A DNA stretch of 64,000 nucleotides from Scenedesmus sp. ARA3. Its lineage: Eukaryota > Chlorophyta > Chlorophyceae > Sphaeropleales > Scenedesmaceae. The stretch is from assembly GCA_004335835.1 (NCBI GenBank), contig RWJK01001567.1:62001-126000 (forward strand), in the 5' to 3' direction. The translations under genes and the position numbers were made by a program. Shown here piece by piece: positions 35,143-45,868 of this stretch (position 1 is the first letter of the stretch; every line of letters begins with the position of its first letter). The notes below the pieces were generated by a model that had not been told where the DNA came from, searched no databases, and was given only the letters and a program-made list of their open reading frames with translations.

Positions 35143-36494
35143 GGGCTCAGGCCGCGACAAGAAGAAGAAAGCCAAGGAGAAGAAGGATGGCCCAGCAGCA
35201 GGTGCCGGCAAGGGCGCTGAAAAGACAGAGCGCAAAACAAAAGCCAATGAGCTCAAGGAGCAGCGCAGAACAGATAAAGCACTGGCAGGGGATGAGGACG
35301 ACATTGATGCGCTGCTGGCCAAGTTTGCACTTGAGGAGAAGCAGCTGAAGGCAGTGCAGGTGGGCAGAGGTTGTAGGGTTGTGCTGGGAAGCGGGGATGG
35401 CATAAAGCGCTTGCAGGGACGAGGATGACATTGACGCGCTGCTGGCCAAATTTTCACTGGAAGAGAAGCAGCTGAAAGCAGGGCAGGTGGGCAGAGGTTT
35501 TGGTTTTTTTTTTGGGAAAGGGGGTGACATAAAGCGCTTACAGGGGACGAGGACGACATCGATGCGCTGCTGGCCAAGTATGCACTTGAGGAGAAGCAGC
35601 TGAAAGCAGGGCAGGTGGGTTGTGCAGTAGCGAGTTGGTTTGCACATGCTGTTGGCGTTGTGGTGGCAGGTGTGCTCTGCGCTTTTGATGCGCTGCTGAC
35701 CAAGTGTGCACTTGAGAAGAAGCAGCTGAAGGCAGGGCAGGTGCGCTGTGGCAGGATGGAGGCTGCATTCAGCACTGATGGCGGCGTGTTCTGTGTTATG
35801 CCGTAGGGTTGGTCATATAATGTAGAAACAGTCCCAATGGAGGAGCGGCAGCTGAAGGCGGTGACAATGCAGTGCGTGGGTGGGGGCATGGGTTTGGAGG
35901 TTGCACGGATAAGGCGCTGGCAGGGGATCAGGACAACCCATCCAGATAGTATTGCTGCTGCTGCTCTGCTGCTGCTGTGTTGTGCAGGTCATCAACGACT
36001 GCGAGCCGCCCTCAGCGCGTGTCAACGCATCCTTCGTGCCCTACGTGACACAGGTTGGTTAGTTGATAGATTGCTGAGCCAGCCGCCTGATTGGCTAGGT
36101 GCGACTGTTGGTTTTAGTGTCGCATTATATGTTGAATCGTAAGTTGCAGCATCACAAATCAGCAGCGGGGAATGCAGCAGCAGCAGCTTCCAGGGAGAAA
36201 CTGCACCATACAGCAGTTACGTGCAGCAGTGACAGCAGCCTCTTGTAGCAGGGCTGCGCGCAATTGAAAGCCTCATTTCAGGCGTGTCATTGGCATGCTG
36301 CTGCTGCTCCTGCTCCTGCTGCTGCTGCTGCTGCTCCTGCTGCTGCTGCTGCTGCAGCGTGGCACGGACATCATCATGTTTGGCGGCGAGTTCAGCGACC
36401 ACGTGAAGGACAAGGTCTACGTGTACAAGGACCTGTACAAGTTCAGCACAGACAAGCAGCGCTGGAGCCAAGTGGTGACCAAGGGGTGAGCGGG

Positions 36495-36527
<33 letters not shown>

Positions 36528-36738
36528 GTGGTGGTGTTGCTACGGCTTTCAAGGTGTTGATAGTGCTGATGGGGCTGCGGGTGCTGAATCCGGGGCCAGC
36601 AGATTGGTTGCTGCTGTTGCTGCCCTTTGTGGGTGCAAGGATCATGTACAGGACAAGGTCTACGCAAGAACTTGTACAAGTTCAGCACTGACAAGCAGCG
36701 CTGGAGCCAAGTGGTGACCAAGGGGTGGGTGGTGGTGG

Positions 36739-36785
<47 letters not shown>

Positions 36786-36935
36786 GTGCTGGCGATCGTG
36801 CTGCTGCTGCCAACGATGGTGCCACTGCTACTGCTCGTGTGGAGCGCAGGGACGGTGGAATTGCAGCTTTTGTTTGGTTGCTTGATTGCTGCAGAGCATG
36901 GTGGTGACCGAGGGGTGGGTGGTGACGCTGCCGCC

Positions 36936-36976
<41 letters not shown>

Positions 36977-39381
36977 AGGCCGGGCCCGCGCTGTGCGCAC
37001 CAGGCCTTCATCCACAAGAGCTTCATGTACGTGTGGGGCGGGGAGTTCAGCTCGCCCAACCAGGAACGCTTCATGCACTTCCGGTGAGCAGGCTTTGTGT
37101 ACTGTTATTTTGATGTTATCTTGTTACTTTATGTGTTATGTTGATTGTCACAATTGCCAATCATTCATCCACAAGAGCTTCATGTATGTGTGGGGCGGCG
37201 AGTTCAGCTCACCCAACCAGGAGCGCTTCATGCACTTCCGGTGTGAGATCTTTGTGTACTGTTATTTTGATGTTTATTTTGTTACTTTATGTGTTACTTT
37301 GGCTGTTAACATCATGCATTCATATACAAGAGCTTCATGTACGTGTGGGGCGGAGAGTTCAGCTCACCCAACCAGGAGCGCTTGATGCACTTCCGGTGAG
37401 GAGGGCCCCTGCCGTGTTACATAGCGTTGTTGTAACAATGTTACATTGTTATGATGTCATTGCGGTGTTGGATGCTTCTTGTTGCCAGTAGGCACAGTGA
37501 CATGCCCGCCTGTGCTAGCTTTTGACATGTGGCAGCTGTCTCCTGTCTCCAGCAATATCTGCAAATGTAACATAAAGACAATCGCTCGCCTTGGGTTGAT
37601 GCCACTAGCACGACCATGAAGAAATAGTTGGTTCTCCTGCGTGTGCTGATTACTGTCTGCTGCAGCGATTTGTGGCGGCTGGACCTGTCCACCAACGAGT
37701 GGGACCAGCTGCCACTCAAGGGGCGCCTCACAAACCCACTTGCTGCTGAAACTGAAGCCACACATTAGCTGTACTTGTTACATTTCTGTTGCTGCAGCGA
37801 TTTGTGGCGGCTGGACCTGTCCACCAACGAGTGGGACCAGCTACCACTCAAGGGCGGGCCCTCAGCACGCAGCGGGCACAGGATTGCGGTGCACAAGGGG
37901 CGCGCACTGCTGTTTGGAGGGTTCTATGACAACGGGCGCGACGTGAAGTGAGTGATGCCTGCAATTGTGGGTGTTTGGCGGCATGCTCTGGGATTTGTGG
38001 CGGCAGGATTGTGTTAACCTCAGAGCAGGTTTCTGCTGCAGCGCTTGTAGGGTTCTGCAAGCTATCCAGTGTAACATGCAACACGCTCGAAGCCGTCTTC
38101 TTGCATGTTGCCGTATCTAATGAAGCGTCATATGTACTCGTACTGCGTGTGATTCTTCTCCAGGTACTACAACGACCTGTGGGCCCTGGATCTATCTGCG
38201 CTGGCCTCGACCCCACTGACTAAATCCCGAGATAACGTGACAAATTTTTGATTGTCCGATGTGTCGAGATCAACACTGTAACATATTATGCGGGTACTAC
38301 AACGACCTGTGGGCGCTGGACTTGTCGGAGCTAGCCTGGCTCCCGCTGGGCAGCCCGGGGCAGCACACCTGGGCGGCTTGCGCCAAGCTCGTGCAACTTA
38401 TGTAGTGGATCATGCAAAAGAAACTGCTGAATGTACTGCATGTGGTTACCTTTGCAGGTACTACAACGATCTGTGGCAGCTGGACCTGTCTGAGCTGGCC
38501 TGGACCCCACTGGGCAGCCCGGGGCAGCACCCCTGGCCTGCTGCGCGCAGCGGCTGCCAGATGATGGTGGCTGGGGATGTGCTGTACATGTACGGCGGCT
38601 ATGTCAAGGTGGGCTATTATCCTTGGGTTTTGCTTTGTCATTTTATTTGTCGGCTGCCAGATGATGGTGGCTGGCGACACCCTGTACATGTACGGCGGCT
38701 ACGTCAAGGTGGGATGTTATCATTGTTTAGATCAGGCAGAAGACTTTAGATAGAGTTTGCTGCCAGATGATGGTGGGCGGGGATGTGCTGTACATGTACG
38801 GCGGCTACGTCAAGGTGGGCAGCTATTGTACTTTGGATATTGTTGTGCTATTTTATTTGTTATATCTGTTACTTTATTTGTCGGCTGCCAGATGATGGTG
38901 GCTGGGGATGTGCTGTACATGTACGGCGGCTACGTCAAGGTGCGCTGCCACAATGATTTTCAGCAATGTCCATAGGATTACGTGTACGTTTCCTGATCTG
39001 CTGCGGCGTGGTTTGAGCTGCTGCTTGGATGGCTGGTATGTCTGTGTCAGACAGCAGGCGCGGTCGTCTCGATGTGTCTTGCTGCATCGCGTCACGCAGG
39101 ACGAGAATGACAAGGACAATGAGCTGGAGCATGGCAAGGCATGTGTATCAACTTTTGCTGGTGTCACAGCACCAAGTGTCTCAGTCTTTTGCTGCGTCAC
39201 GTCATGCAGGACAAGGATGACGAGGACGAGGACCTGGAGCACGGCAAGGCGCACGCCTCACTCTTTTGCTGCATTGCGTCATGCAGGACAAGGATGACGA
39301 GGACGAGGACCTGGAGCACGGCAAGGCACATGATGACATGTGGGCGCTGGACCTCAAGAGCCACACAGTGAGTGGCCACAA

Positions 39382-39413
<32 letters not shown>

Positions 39414-39566
39414 ACGATGATTGGGACCACCAGGCGTCGGTATGTGTACTGCCACAGGTTTGTAGCCTGCTTTTCCTTGTCTTGACGTGCCAAGCGTGGT
39501 GTGGCAAGGCACATGATGACATGTGGGCGCTGGACCTCAAGAGCCACACAGTGAGCCACCACAGCT

Positions 39567-39600
<34 letters not shown>

Positions 39601-42528
39601 TGTCTGCAGCACATGATTGTAGCACCATGCTGGCATCCGTGTTTGACCGCCGGTTTGTAACCCGCTTTTATGTGCCCTGGCAGGCCAACTTTGGTGTCGG
39701 GAAAGTGGGCATGGTGCCCGCAGCATGCCAGCTGCGCTCTTTATACTTGCAATTTAAACTATTGTTATAACGTTACTTTCAAACCTGTGCTGCTGCTGCC
39801 CTGCTGCTGCAGTGGGAGCGCATCAAGAAGGTGGGCATGGCGCCAGGCCCCCGCTGCTCCTTTGCCATGGTGCCACACAAAGCCAGGTGCGTGGCCTGGG
39901 CTGGTTTCTGTGGCTGAACGTTGCTGAAAGGGAGTGCTAGTTGCGCTAGTGTGCTCCGTTGCAATGGTGCCGCACAAGGCCAGGTGCGCTGAGGGGGCGA
40001 GCTGACACTGTTCAAAACAAAATTTGAAGTGCTGTCACCTACTCCTGTGCAGTGGTGCTGAACAAAGCCAGGTGCGCTGATGTTGCTGGTGTTGCCAAGG
40101 TTACGGCTGACGGTTGTTTGCTGCCAGGTTGGTAGGAGGGCAGTTCAAGAAAAGTGCAAGGTTTGGCTGCTGCCTGCTGCTGCTGCTGCTGCTGCTGCTG
40201 CAGGGCGTTCCTGTTTGGCGGCGTGAGTGACAACGAGACGAAGCGCGGCGAGGACCTCAGCAGCGAGTTCCACAACGACCTCTACACCTTCAACTTCAAC
40301 AACAGGTGCGGCCTCAGATGTTTAGTTGTTTTGTTAATTTGTTGTTATGTTTGTTATTTTTGATGCGGCCTGCTCGCCTTCAGCTATGACTTCCACAATG
40401 ACCTCTGCACCTTCAGCCTCAAATATAGGTGTGTAACGGAACTACACAGGGTTTTGAGAAAGAGTTGGAGCAGGGTTGAGCAAGGCAGGTCAGGTCGAGA
40501 TGTGCACAGGCGTTTATTCAAAATTGCATTGGTGTACAGCTCTCACTTGCCCGTTTTGCACTGTTTCCTGCGCTTGCGGTCTGCTGCACTGCAGGCGCTG
40601 GTTTGCTGCGCAGCTACGGCCGCCAAAAGACTACAAGCAGCAGCAAGATGCAGCAGCAGCAGCAGCAGACGGCCAACCACCAGCAGCAGCAGCAGACACA
40701 GGTAGCCAACAACAGCAGCAGCAAGCAGCAGCGGCCAGTAGCAGCAGCAGTAGCAAACCAGCTTGCGGCGCCGGCAGCAGCGGCGATGTCAGCCGGGAGA
40801 TGGCAGCGCTGATGGATGCTGGCCAGGACAAGAACTCAGCTATCTACCAGGCTGCGGTGCGCATCCAGTCTCGCTTCAGGTGAGAAAGAGCTTGGTAATG
40901 GACACTCGCGCGGTGGGATGCAGGCAGAGTTGCATGCAACCACATGCAGGAGCTGCTGCCGCTGAAAATGTGCAGCACAGCCGTGATAGCAGCTGCGGCA
41001 TTTGCATCAGAGGTTTGGCAGCTCTGATGGATGCTGGCCAGGACAAGAACTCTGCCATCTACAGGGCTGCAGTGCCCATCCAGTCTAGGGTCAGGTGAGA
41101 AAGGGCTTGGTGATGCACATTCACGCAGTGGGATGCAGGCAGAGATGCATGCAACCACATGCAGGAGCTGCTGCTGCTCTGGTGTGTAGGCAAGGAAAAT
41201 GCAGCATGCCCATGTCAGCAGCTGCAATCTGTTGAGTCAGAGCTTTGCATCATCATCAGTGTTGGCAGCATGTTGCCAATCCAGCCATGGCGATGCGTTG
41301 CCTGCAGGGCCTACATGGTGCGCAAGGCGTACAAACCGTACCAGCTGAAGAAAGCTGATACCTTGCTGCACCTGCTGACACTCAATAAACAAATGATCCG
41401 GATTCCAAATGGTTTGATGCCAACGCAGGGGCTACGTGGTGCGCAAGGCCTACAAGCTGTACCAGCTGGAACACTGCTGACACTTGGCAGTGTTCTTGAA
41501 ACTTCTTCTATTCCTTTACTTAAGAATACAACCCTTCTGCTCCTTTTGTGTGCAGGGGCTACGTGGTGCGCAAGGCGTACAAGCTGTACCAGCTGGGCGG
41601 CGTGGTCAGCGAGATCCTGTACAGCCCGGCTGCCTACGGCCTGGACATGAGCGCAAAGAACATGCCCAAGCCGCGCGCACGCATCAGCCCCCAGGTGCGC
41701 GCTGCGGCTGCTGTTACAGACATAGGTTCTGCACATTCAATCAAATTTGATCATGAAATGGCTTGAAATTGTGGTGTATCTCGGTTGTAAGTTTGCAGCC
41801 TACGGCCTGGACATGAGCGCAAAAAACATGCCCAAGCCGCGCGCACGCATCAGCCCCCAGGTGCGCGCTGCGGCTGATGATGAGAATGTCAACAGTATAC
41901 ATTGAAATGCTGTCAGCAACACACTTCATTGACACATGTGCTGCTGGCAGCTGCAGTTTGAACATGCCCAAGCCTTGCGCACACATCAGCCTTGAGGTGC
42001 GCGCTGCCGCCAATGACAGTCCTGCAATCGGGACTGGACATCTGTGATCTGCGGCTGCCTGCCTGCCTGCCTGCCAACTGGCCATATGCTGACCCACTGT
42101 TTATACTGCCCGCTGGCTTGCAGGATGCTGTTGCCCATTTATAGCCTGCATGTTGGCTCAGACGCCTGTCACCTCTTACACCTGCCTGCCTTCCTGCCAG
42201 CATGCACAATCGCCTGCCGGCTGCTTGCCTCAAACATATCTTCATCATGAGTCGTTCACTCGTCAGCGCCACCATTGGATCTGTGAGCTTGCAGGTTGCT
42301 GTTGCCGGCAACACGCTGTGGCTGCTGGGCGGCGTGGTGGAAGTCGGGGAGTCAGAAATAACATTAGATGACATGTGGAGCCTTGACCTGGTCAAACTTG
42401 ATGGCTGGCAGCTGGTCAAAGAGAACACGGTCGGGGAGGAGGTCTTCAAAGCAGCAGCAGCAAAGGCGGGTGCTGCAGGCAGCGACGACAGCGAATGGGA
42501 GGATGCATCTTCTGATGAGGAGGATTGA
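35141..42528 (+). CDS. KLHDC4: Kelch-repeat protein, KLHDC4-like, with an IQ motif
   Basis: Exons: 35141-35359, 35988-36053, 36358-36485, 36979-37083, 37798-37947, 38458-38608, 39287-39367, 39813-39886, 40204-40305, 40595-40879, 41556-41694, 42295-42528; 577 aa in phase. The N-terminus is Lys-rich (GSGRDKKKKAKEKKDG), as in KLHDC4, followed by DDIDALLAKF, CEPPSARVNASFVP, then Kelch blades recognisable by GG pairs: IIMFGGEF, YVWGGEFSSPN, LLFGGFYDNGRD, YMYGGYVK, FLFGGVSDNE, LWLLGG. Between the last blades lie a Gln/Ala-rich insert and an IQ motif (IQSRFRGYVVRKAYKLYQ). The tail is acidic (DDSEWEDASSDEED). Family knowledge: KLHDC4 and its yeast relative Kel-type proteins are conserved but poorly characterised; a nuclear/nucleolar role is likely from the basic N-terminus and acidic tail, which is inference. 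The start is the first ATG after CAG repeats in the 5'UTR. Confidence 0.9.
35416..35870 (+). repeat. three or four decoy copies of the 3' edge of Kelch exon 1
   Basis: GDEDDIDALLAKF through KQLKAGQ plus GTGGGC-type donor ends at about 35486, 35614 and 35740 after the real end at 35359: spacings 127, 128 and 126 nt. A fourth, poor copy is at about 35837-35870. Confidence 0.92.
36290..36357 (+). repeat. CTG/CTC tract ending in a 3' splice site
   Basis: CTG units with CTC interruptions end in the CAG acceptor of the exon at 36358. Confidence 0.85.
36630..36978 (+). repeat. decoy copy of the 3' edge of Kelch exon 3 and long CTG tracts
   Basis: NLYKFSTDKQRWSQVVTKG-type reading at 36630-36726 repeats the exon that ends at 36485; a short third copy of the junction (GGTGACCGAGGGGTGGGTGG) is at 36900. 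CTG tracts at 36739-36790 and 36944-36978 flank them, the latter ending in the acceptor of exon 36979. Confidence 0.88.
37158..37400 (+). repeat. two decoy copies of the 3' edge of Kelch exon 4
   Basis: FIHKSFMYVWGGEFSSPNQE-type segments with CCG|GTGAG/GTGTG junctions at about 37160-37242 and 37320-37398; the real exon ends at 37083. Spacing is about 158 nt each. Confidence 0.92.
37660..37735 (+). repeat. decoy copy of the 5' edge of Kelch exon 5
   Basis: CTGCAG acceptor and RDLWRLDLSTNEWDQLPLKG-like reading, 132 nt before the real exon at 37798. Confidence 0.9.
38163..38390 (+). repeat. two decoy copies of the 5' edge of Kelch exon 6
   Basis: GTACTACAACGACCTGTGGG starts at about 38163 and 38294; the real exon starts at 38458. 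Confidence 0.92.
38647..38942 (+). repeat. three decoy copies of the 3' edge of Kelch exon 6
   Basis: CQMMVAGDVLYMYGGYVK reading plus GTGGGA/GTGGGC/GTGCGC donors at about 38650-38708, 38760-38816 and 38884-38940. Confidence 0.92.
39099..39262 (+). repeat. two decoy copies of the 5' edge of Kelch exon 7
   Basis: CACGCAGGACGAGAATGACA (39090) and CATGCAGGACAAGGATGACG (39203) precede the real CATGCAG junction at 39286; both read D-x-D(D/N)-E-D-E-LEHGKA. Confidence 0.9.
39387..39600 (+). repeat. decoy copy of the 3' edge of Kelch exon 7 with CAG tracts
   Basis: KAHDDMWALDLKSHT plus GTGAGC recurs at 39506-39552; each copy is followed by a GCAGCA tract (39388-39412 and 39569-39600). Confidence 0.9.
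39950..40080 (+). repeat. two decoy copies of the 3' edge of Kelch exon 8
   Basis: TGGTGC(C)GCACAA-GCCAGGTGCG-type segments at about 39964-39985 and 40052-40077 repeat the end of the exon at 39886. Confidence 0.8.
40381..40430 (+). repeat. decoy copy of the 3' edge of Kelch exon 9
   Basis: DFHNDLCTFSLKYR-like reading followed by GTGTGT, repeating the end of the exon at 40305. Confidence 0.8.
41020..41100 (+). repeat. decoy copy of the 3' edge of Kelch exon 10
   Basis: ALMDAGQDKNSAIYRAAVPI reading with AG|GTGAGA junction; the real exon ends at 40879. Confidence 0.92.
41307..41475 (+). repeat. two decoy copies of the 5' edge of Kelch exon 11 (IQ exon)
   Basis: CAGGGCCTACATGGTGCGCA (about 41307) and CAGGGGCTACGTGGTGCGCA (about 41427) precede the real copy at 41556. 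Confidence 0.9.
41795..42005 (+). repeat. two decoy copies of the 3' edge of Kelch exon 11
   Basis: AYGLDMSAKNMPKPRARISP reading with CAG|GTGCGC at about 41797-41861, and a diverged one at 41960-41998. Confidence 0.92.
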
Positions 42529-43475
42529 AGAGGAGCAGGTCTGCTGTAGGACAGTTTTCAATTAGTTGACTGCTGGCATCGAGCAGCGCAACTTCAGATG
42601 AGGAGGCGTGATGCGGATCATATGATATGAAGTCGCCCGCTCTAAGTACACGGCAGGGTTCCAGCAGTTTTGTAAGATCATGCTCAGCAATCAGACGAAA
42701 GCATGACAGGTCAGAGCAGGGTGTGGCACCTACACACGCATGCAGGCCCAGTGCACATTCCTGGCCCTGGCTGCACCTACTGTGTGCGCCTTGGGTGCTA
42801 ACTTAGTGTTTGAAACACGGCGAACAGTCAGAATGTTGACGCCGTTTTATGTGCACACGTGGTTGTTGTGGGGCCAGCGGCAGCCAGCCTGGCCCAGCAG
42901 GTTCAGCCAGCTAGCTCTGGCTGTGGCCACCTCTGGGTAACACGCAATCACTGCTGCAGCCATTGCTTGGTCCTGACAGGTGTGAAGCGGCTGCTGCGTA
43001 TGCACAGGCTCCCTGGGCCACGTGCCATGCGCTAGGAAGTGTTGTTGGTCGTCAATGCAGCGACACCGAGCGACATGTCTTCTGCCGCTGCTTAGAGCAG
43101 CTGGCATTGTGCCAAGTGACAGTGGCTGTCATGTCAAGCCCTAAGCCGCATCTTTGCTGCAGAAGGCGCGCCAAGCAGAAGAACTGCATTTGAAAGCGTT
43201 CGAGCCTGATGTTATGCGTATTCAAGAAGCTAGTAAATGTGCAACAGCCGTCCGTGGACTCCTTCTGTTCTCGTGCTGCGATTGCTTTGCTCCGACATCA
43301 AGGTGTTCAGCACTTATAGTTCAGTCCCCAACCACCTATAGCTAGAGTTCCTGCAACTTGTGAAGTGTGTTCGCAGCAATACAGCGGGCTGCCCTCACCC
43401 AACGAGCAGCAGCAGCAGTAGCAGCAGCAGCCTCTCCAGCAGCAGCAATCATCTTTCAGCTCATCAGCTGCAGCC
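42529..43475. other. intergenic stretch between the Kelch and SLX9-like genes
   Basis: No coding exon supported. It contains a TGTAA at 42671, and a 13-nt match (CGCCCGCTCTAAGT-like, near 42634) to the edge of hairpin 3 at 34004. Confidence 0.5.
42671..42675 (+). terminator. candidate poly(A) signal TGTAA for the Kelch gene
   Basis: About 143 nt after the stop codon. Confidence 0.5.
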
Positions 43476-44072
43476 ATGGTCAAAAAGAAAGTCGGAGGCG
43501 CGCACAGATACAAGGCCCTACAGGCAGCAGGCGGCAGCAGCAGCGCAGCAGATGCAGACGCAGCAGCAGGGCCCAAGCCTCCGCAGCACCTGCAGAAGAA
43601 GATAACCAGGAAAGTCAAATTCTTCGAGAAAGTCGCCCAAAGCAGCGCCTCAGCCGCGCTACACGCCAAAAAAGGCGTAAAAAAGAAGAGAGGCAAGGCC
43701 AAAAGTGCACTGCCAGACCTACGGTCACTTGCAGGAGAGCTGGAGCAGCTTGCTGGCTTGCAGGAAAATGACAACCAGCAGCAGGGGCAGCAACAGCAGC
43801 AGCAGCAGCGCTCTGGAAAGGGCACAAAAAGCAGCATAAAGCGCTCCAAGGCTCGGCTAGCAGTTGGAATCTCTGAGATGCAGCGGCTGCAGCAGGTGAT
43901 GCAGCACCCGATGTATAAGGCAGACCCCATCCAGGCGATTACCAACCACCTGAATGCCACTATGCCTGCGGCGCCGCAGCCGCCGAAGCAGCGGCAAGGG
44001 CAGCAGGGGGCTAAGAAGAAGAAGAAAAGCAGCAAGAGTGGTGGCGGAGGCGTGGCAGACATGCAGCCGTAG
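43476..44072 (+). CDS. SLX9: SLX9-like ribosome biogenesis protein, intronless
   Basis: A single open reading frame of 198 aa from ATG to TAG. The N-terminus (MVKKKVGGAHRYKAL), the block ITRKVKFFEKV, the middle LPDLRSLAGELEQL and the C-terminal block RLAVGISEMQRLQQVMQHP followed by NHLNATMP match the layout of the SLX9/FAM207A family. The protein is strongly basic with a Lys-rich end (KKKKKSSKSGGGG). Family knowledge: yeast Slx9 acts in 40S subunit maturation and export from the nucleolus. Two Gln/Ala-rich inserts are typical of this genome. Without introns it is the only gene here that could not carry the intronic exon-edge copies. Confidence 0.8.
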   Translation: MVKKKVGGAHRYKALQAAGGSSSAADADAAAGPKPPQHLQKKITRKVKFFEKVAQSSASAALHAKKGVKKKRGKAKSALPDLRSLAGELEQLAGLQENDNQQQGQQQQQQQRSGKGTKSSIKRSKARLAVGISEMQRLQQVMQHPMYKADPIQAITNHLNATMPAAPQPPKQRQGQQGAKKKKKSSKSGGGGVADMQP

Positions 44073-44330
44073 CCTATTGCTAGCAGCAGCAGCAGCAGCG
44101 GCAGCTGGAGTGTCAGCAGCAGGGCTGTCGAGTGGTGCGATGCACATCAGTGCGTAGGCAGCGAGGAATGTACCAGATTGACTGCTGCACAATCGTTTGG
44201 CACGCACCGCTGGAAGAGTCCGTTTGCGCACGCAGCAGGCGGTGGCTTCAACAGTGCGCTGCACTGACAGATGGCATCTGTGCTCCCACAGCAGTTGTGG
44301 CATGCTTGCAGACCACAGCAGAGTTCAGCT

Positions 44331-44335
44331 TGTAA
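44331..44335 (+). terminator. candidate poly(A) signal TGTAA for the SLX9-like gene
   Basis: About 260 nt after the stop. Confidence 0.5.
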
Positions 44336-44792
44336 CAATGTGCATTCGGCGTGCATGTCTGGCGCGGCAGTCTTGTTTTGCAAGCCGTGTGCAGCAGAAG
44401 TGATGCTGCCCTGAGCAGCGTCAAGCAGCATGCCTCACTCAGTGCACAGATTTTGCTATGAACGTGCATGCATTTGGTGCCGATTACTGCCACCACCACC
44501 CATCTGTGCGGTGCATGGTGGTGGCTGTCATGTTGACAAGGACAGCTGCATTGCTCAACATGAAGGATTTGGCCAGCAAGACTGTACATCTTGTTCTATG
44601 GTGTCCACTCTCAAACCTTCAGGTTTTGGGTTCAGGCGATGCTTGCACCCTGTTGGGGCTCACACCATGCAAGATGGTGCCAGGACCTACGTGTAACTCT
44701 CCTCTCTGTAAAGTGCTGAACGGCCCAGGCCCAAGTATCATCTCATTCAATGACTTCAGAAGTTCTGTGGGGTATGTGCTACTAACAAGTTG

Positions 44793-44797
44793 TTACA
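44793..44797 (-). terminator. candidate poly(A) signal TGTAA (minus strand) for the TPR gene
   Basis: Reads TTACA on the plus strand, about 840 nt past the TPR stop at 45636. Confidence 0.3.
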
Positions 44798-45424
44798 CTG
44801 TAAGCCTGACATGGAAATATATGGACATCTGCGAGACGCTACGTCGTGTGCTGGCATCAAGCATATGGTGCCAGCACGAGTACCACCTCCTGCTGCACAC
44901 ACCATCTTGACAGCAGCCCAGAACACTGCTACTGAAAGGAACAACGGTGTGGTACCACGAAGCAAATGCGCTTCTCTGCAGTCAACCATTTCAAAATAAG
45001 CGTTGGCAAAGCCTGCGGCAGAGCACTGCTCCGATATGTTGGCTAACAGCTGTCACATGTGCCCGTGTTGATTGTGCTAGTGGACACGCCTCTGCCGCTG
45101 CTCTTGCGGACCATCGCCGGTGCATTTCTCCACCTGTGCTGGTCAACAGCAAAAGCTCCCACAACAGTGCTGTACACCTGCGCATGCACCAACTCAAACA
45201 GGTCCCAACAGCTGTAGGAATCACGTTGCCCCAGGTGCCATCACGTTGCCCCAGGATATGACATCCTTGCCTGCTCTTGCAAAATCAACGAGCTTGATCA
45301 TCAAGCACACAGAAAGGCAAATACACACAACTTTAAAGGTAAAAAGAAATGCCAGGACAAGCTAGTGGCCTCAGTCCCCAGCACACCTCGCCACCAGAAC
45401 CCGCCCCAACCCAGGCCCTGTGTA

Positions 45425-45468
<44 letters not shown>

Positions 45469-45635
45469 GCTGCTGCTGCTGCTTCACACCGTCAGCAGAC
45501 AAACGTCCCCATCCAGCAACATGGCCACACCGCATGTACGGCACCACACGTGCATGCCGCTACCATCACCAGCCCTCACAAACGCACCGACATCAACCAA
45601 CCAACCAATCACGCTCAGGCTTAGCCTTGCAAGCT

Positions 45636-45833
45636 TCACTTGCGCTTGGTGCTGCGCTTGTTGCCTGCCGCCTTGCCTCCGGCCTGCTTGCCCGCCTGCT
45701 GCCCTGTAGGTGGCCTGCCTGCTGCTGCGCCTGCGCGCTGGCTCTGCCCAGCCATCTGCAGCTTGCCCTTCAGCAGCTGCTTGCGCAGCTCCTCAGCACC
45801 CGCCTCATCACCTGTTTTTATTCCAAACAAATA

Positions 45834-45868
<35 letters not shown>

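Larger units (their letters stand above)
44073..45635. other. convergent intergenic stretch
   Basis: 3'UTRs of the SLX9-like gene (+) and TPR gene (-) meet here. A 9-bp perfect stem with a 12-nt loop is at 44848-44877, an 18-nt direct repeat (ATCACGTTGCCCCAGG) at about 45221 and 45239, and a CTG/GCTGCT tract at 45427-45483. A minus-strand TGTAA (TTACA) is at 44793. Confidence 0.55.

Noticed and set aside
44458..44910. 150-codon open frame between the convergent genes
   Set aside because: Starts with ATG, but shows no recognisable motif, no Ala/Gln-rich composition like the real exons, and lies where two 3'UTRs are expected.
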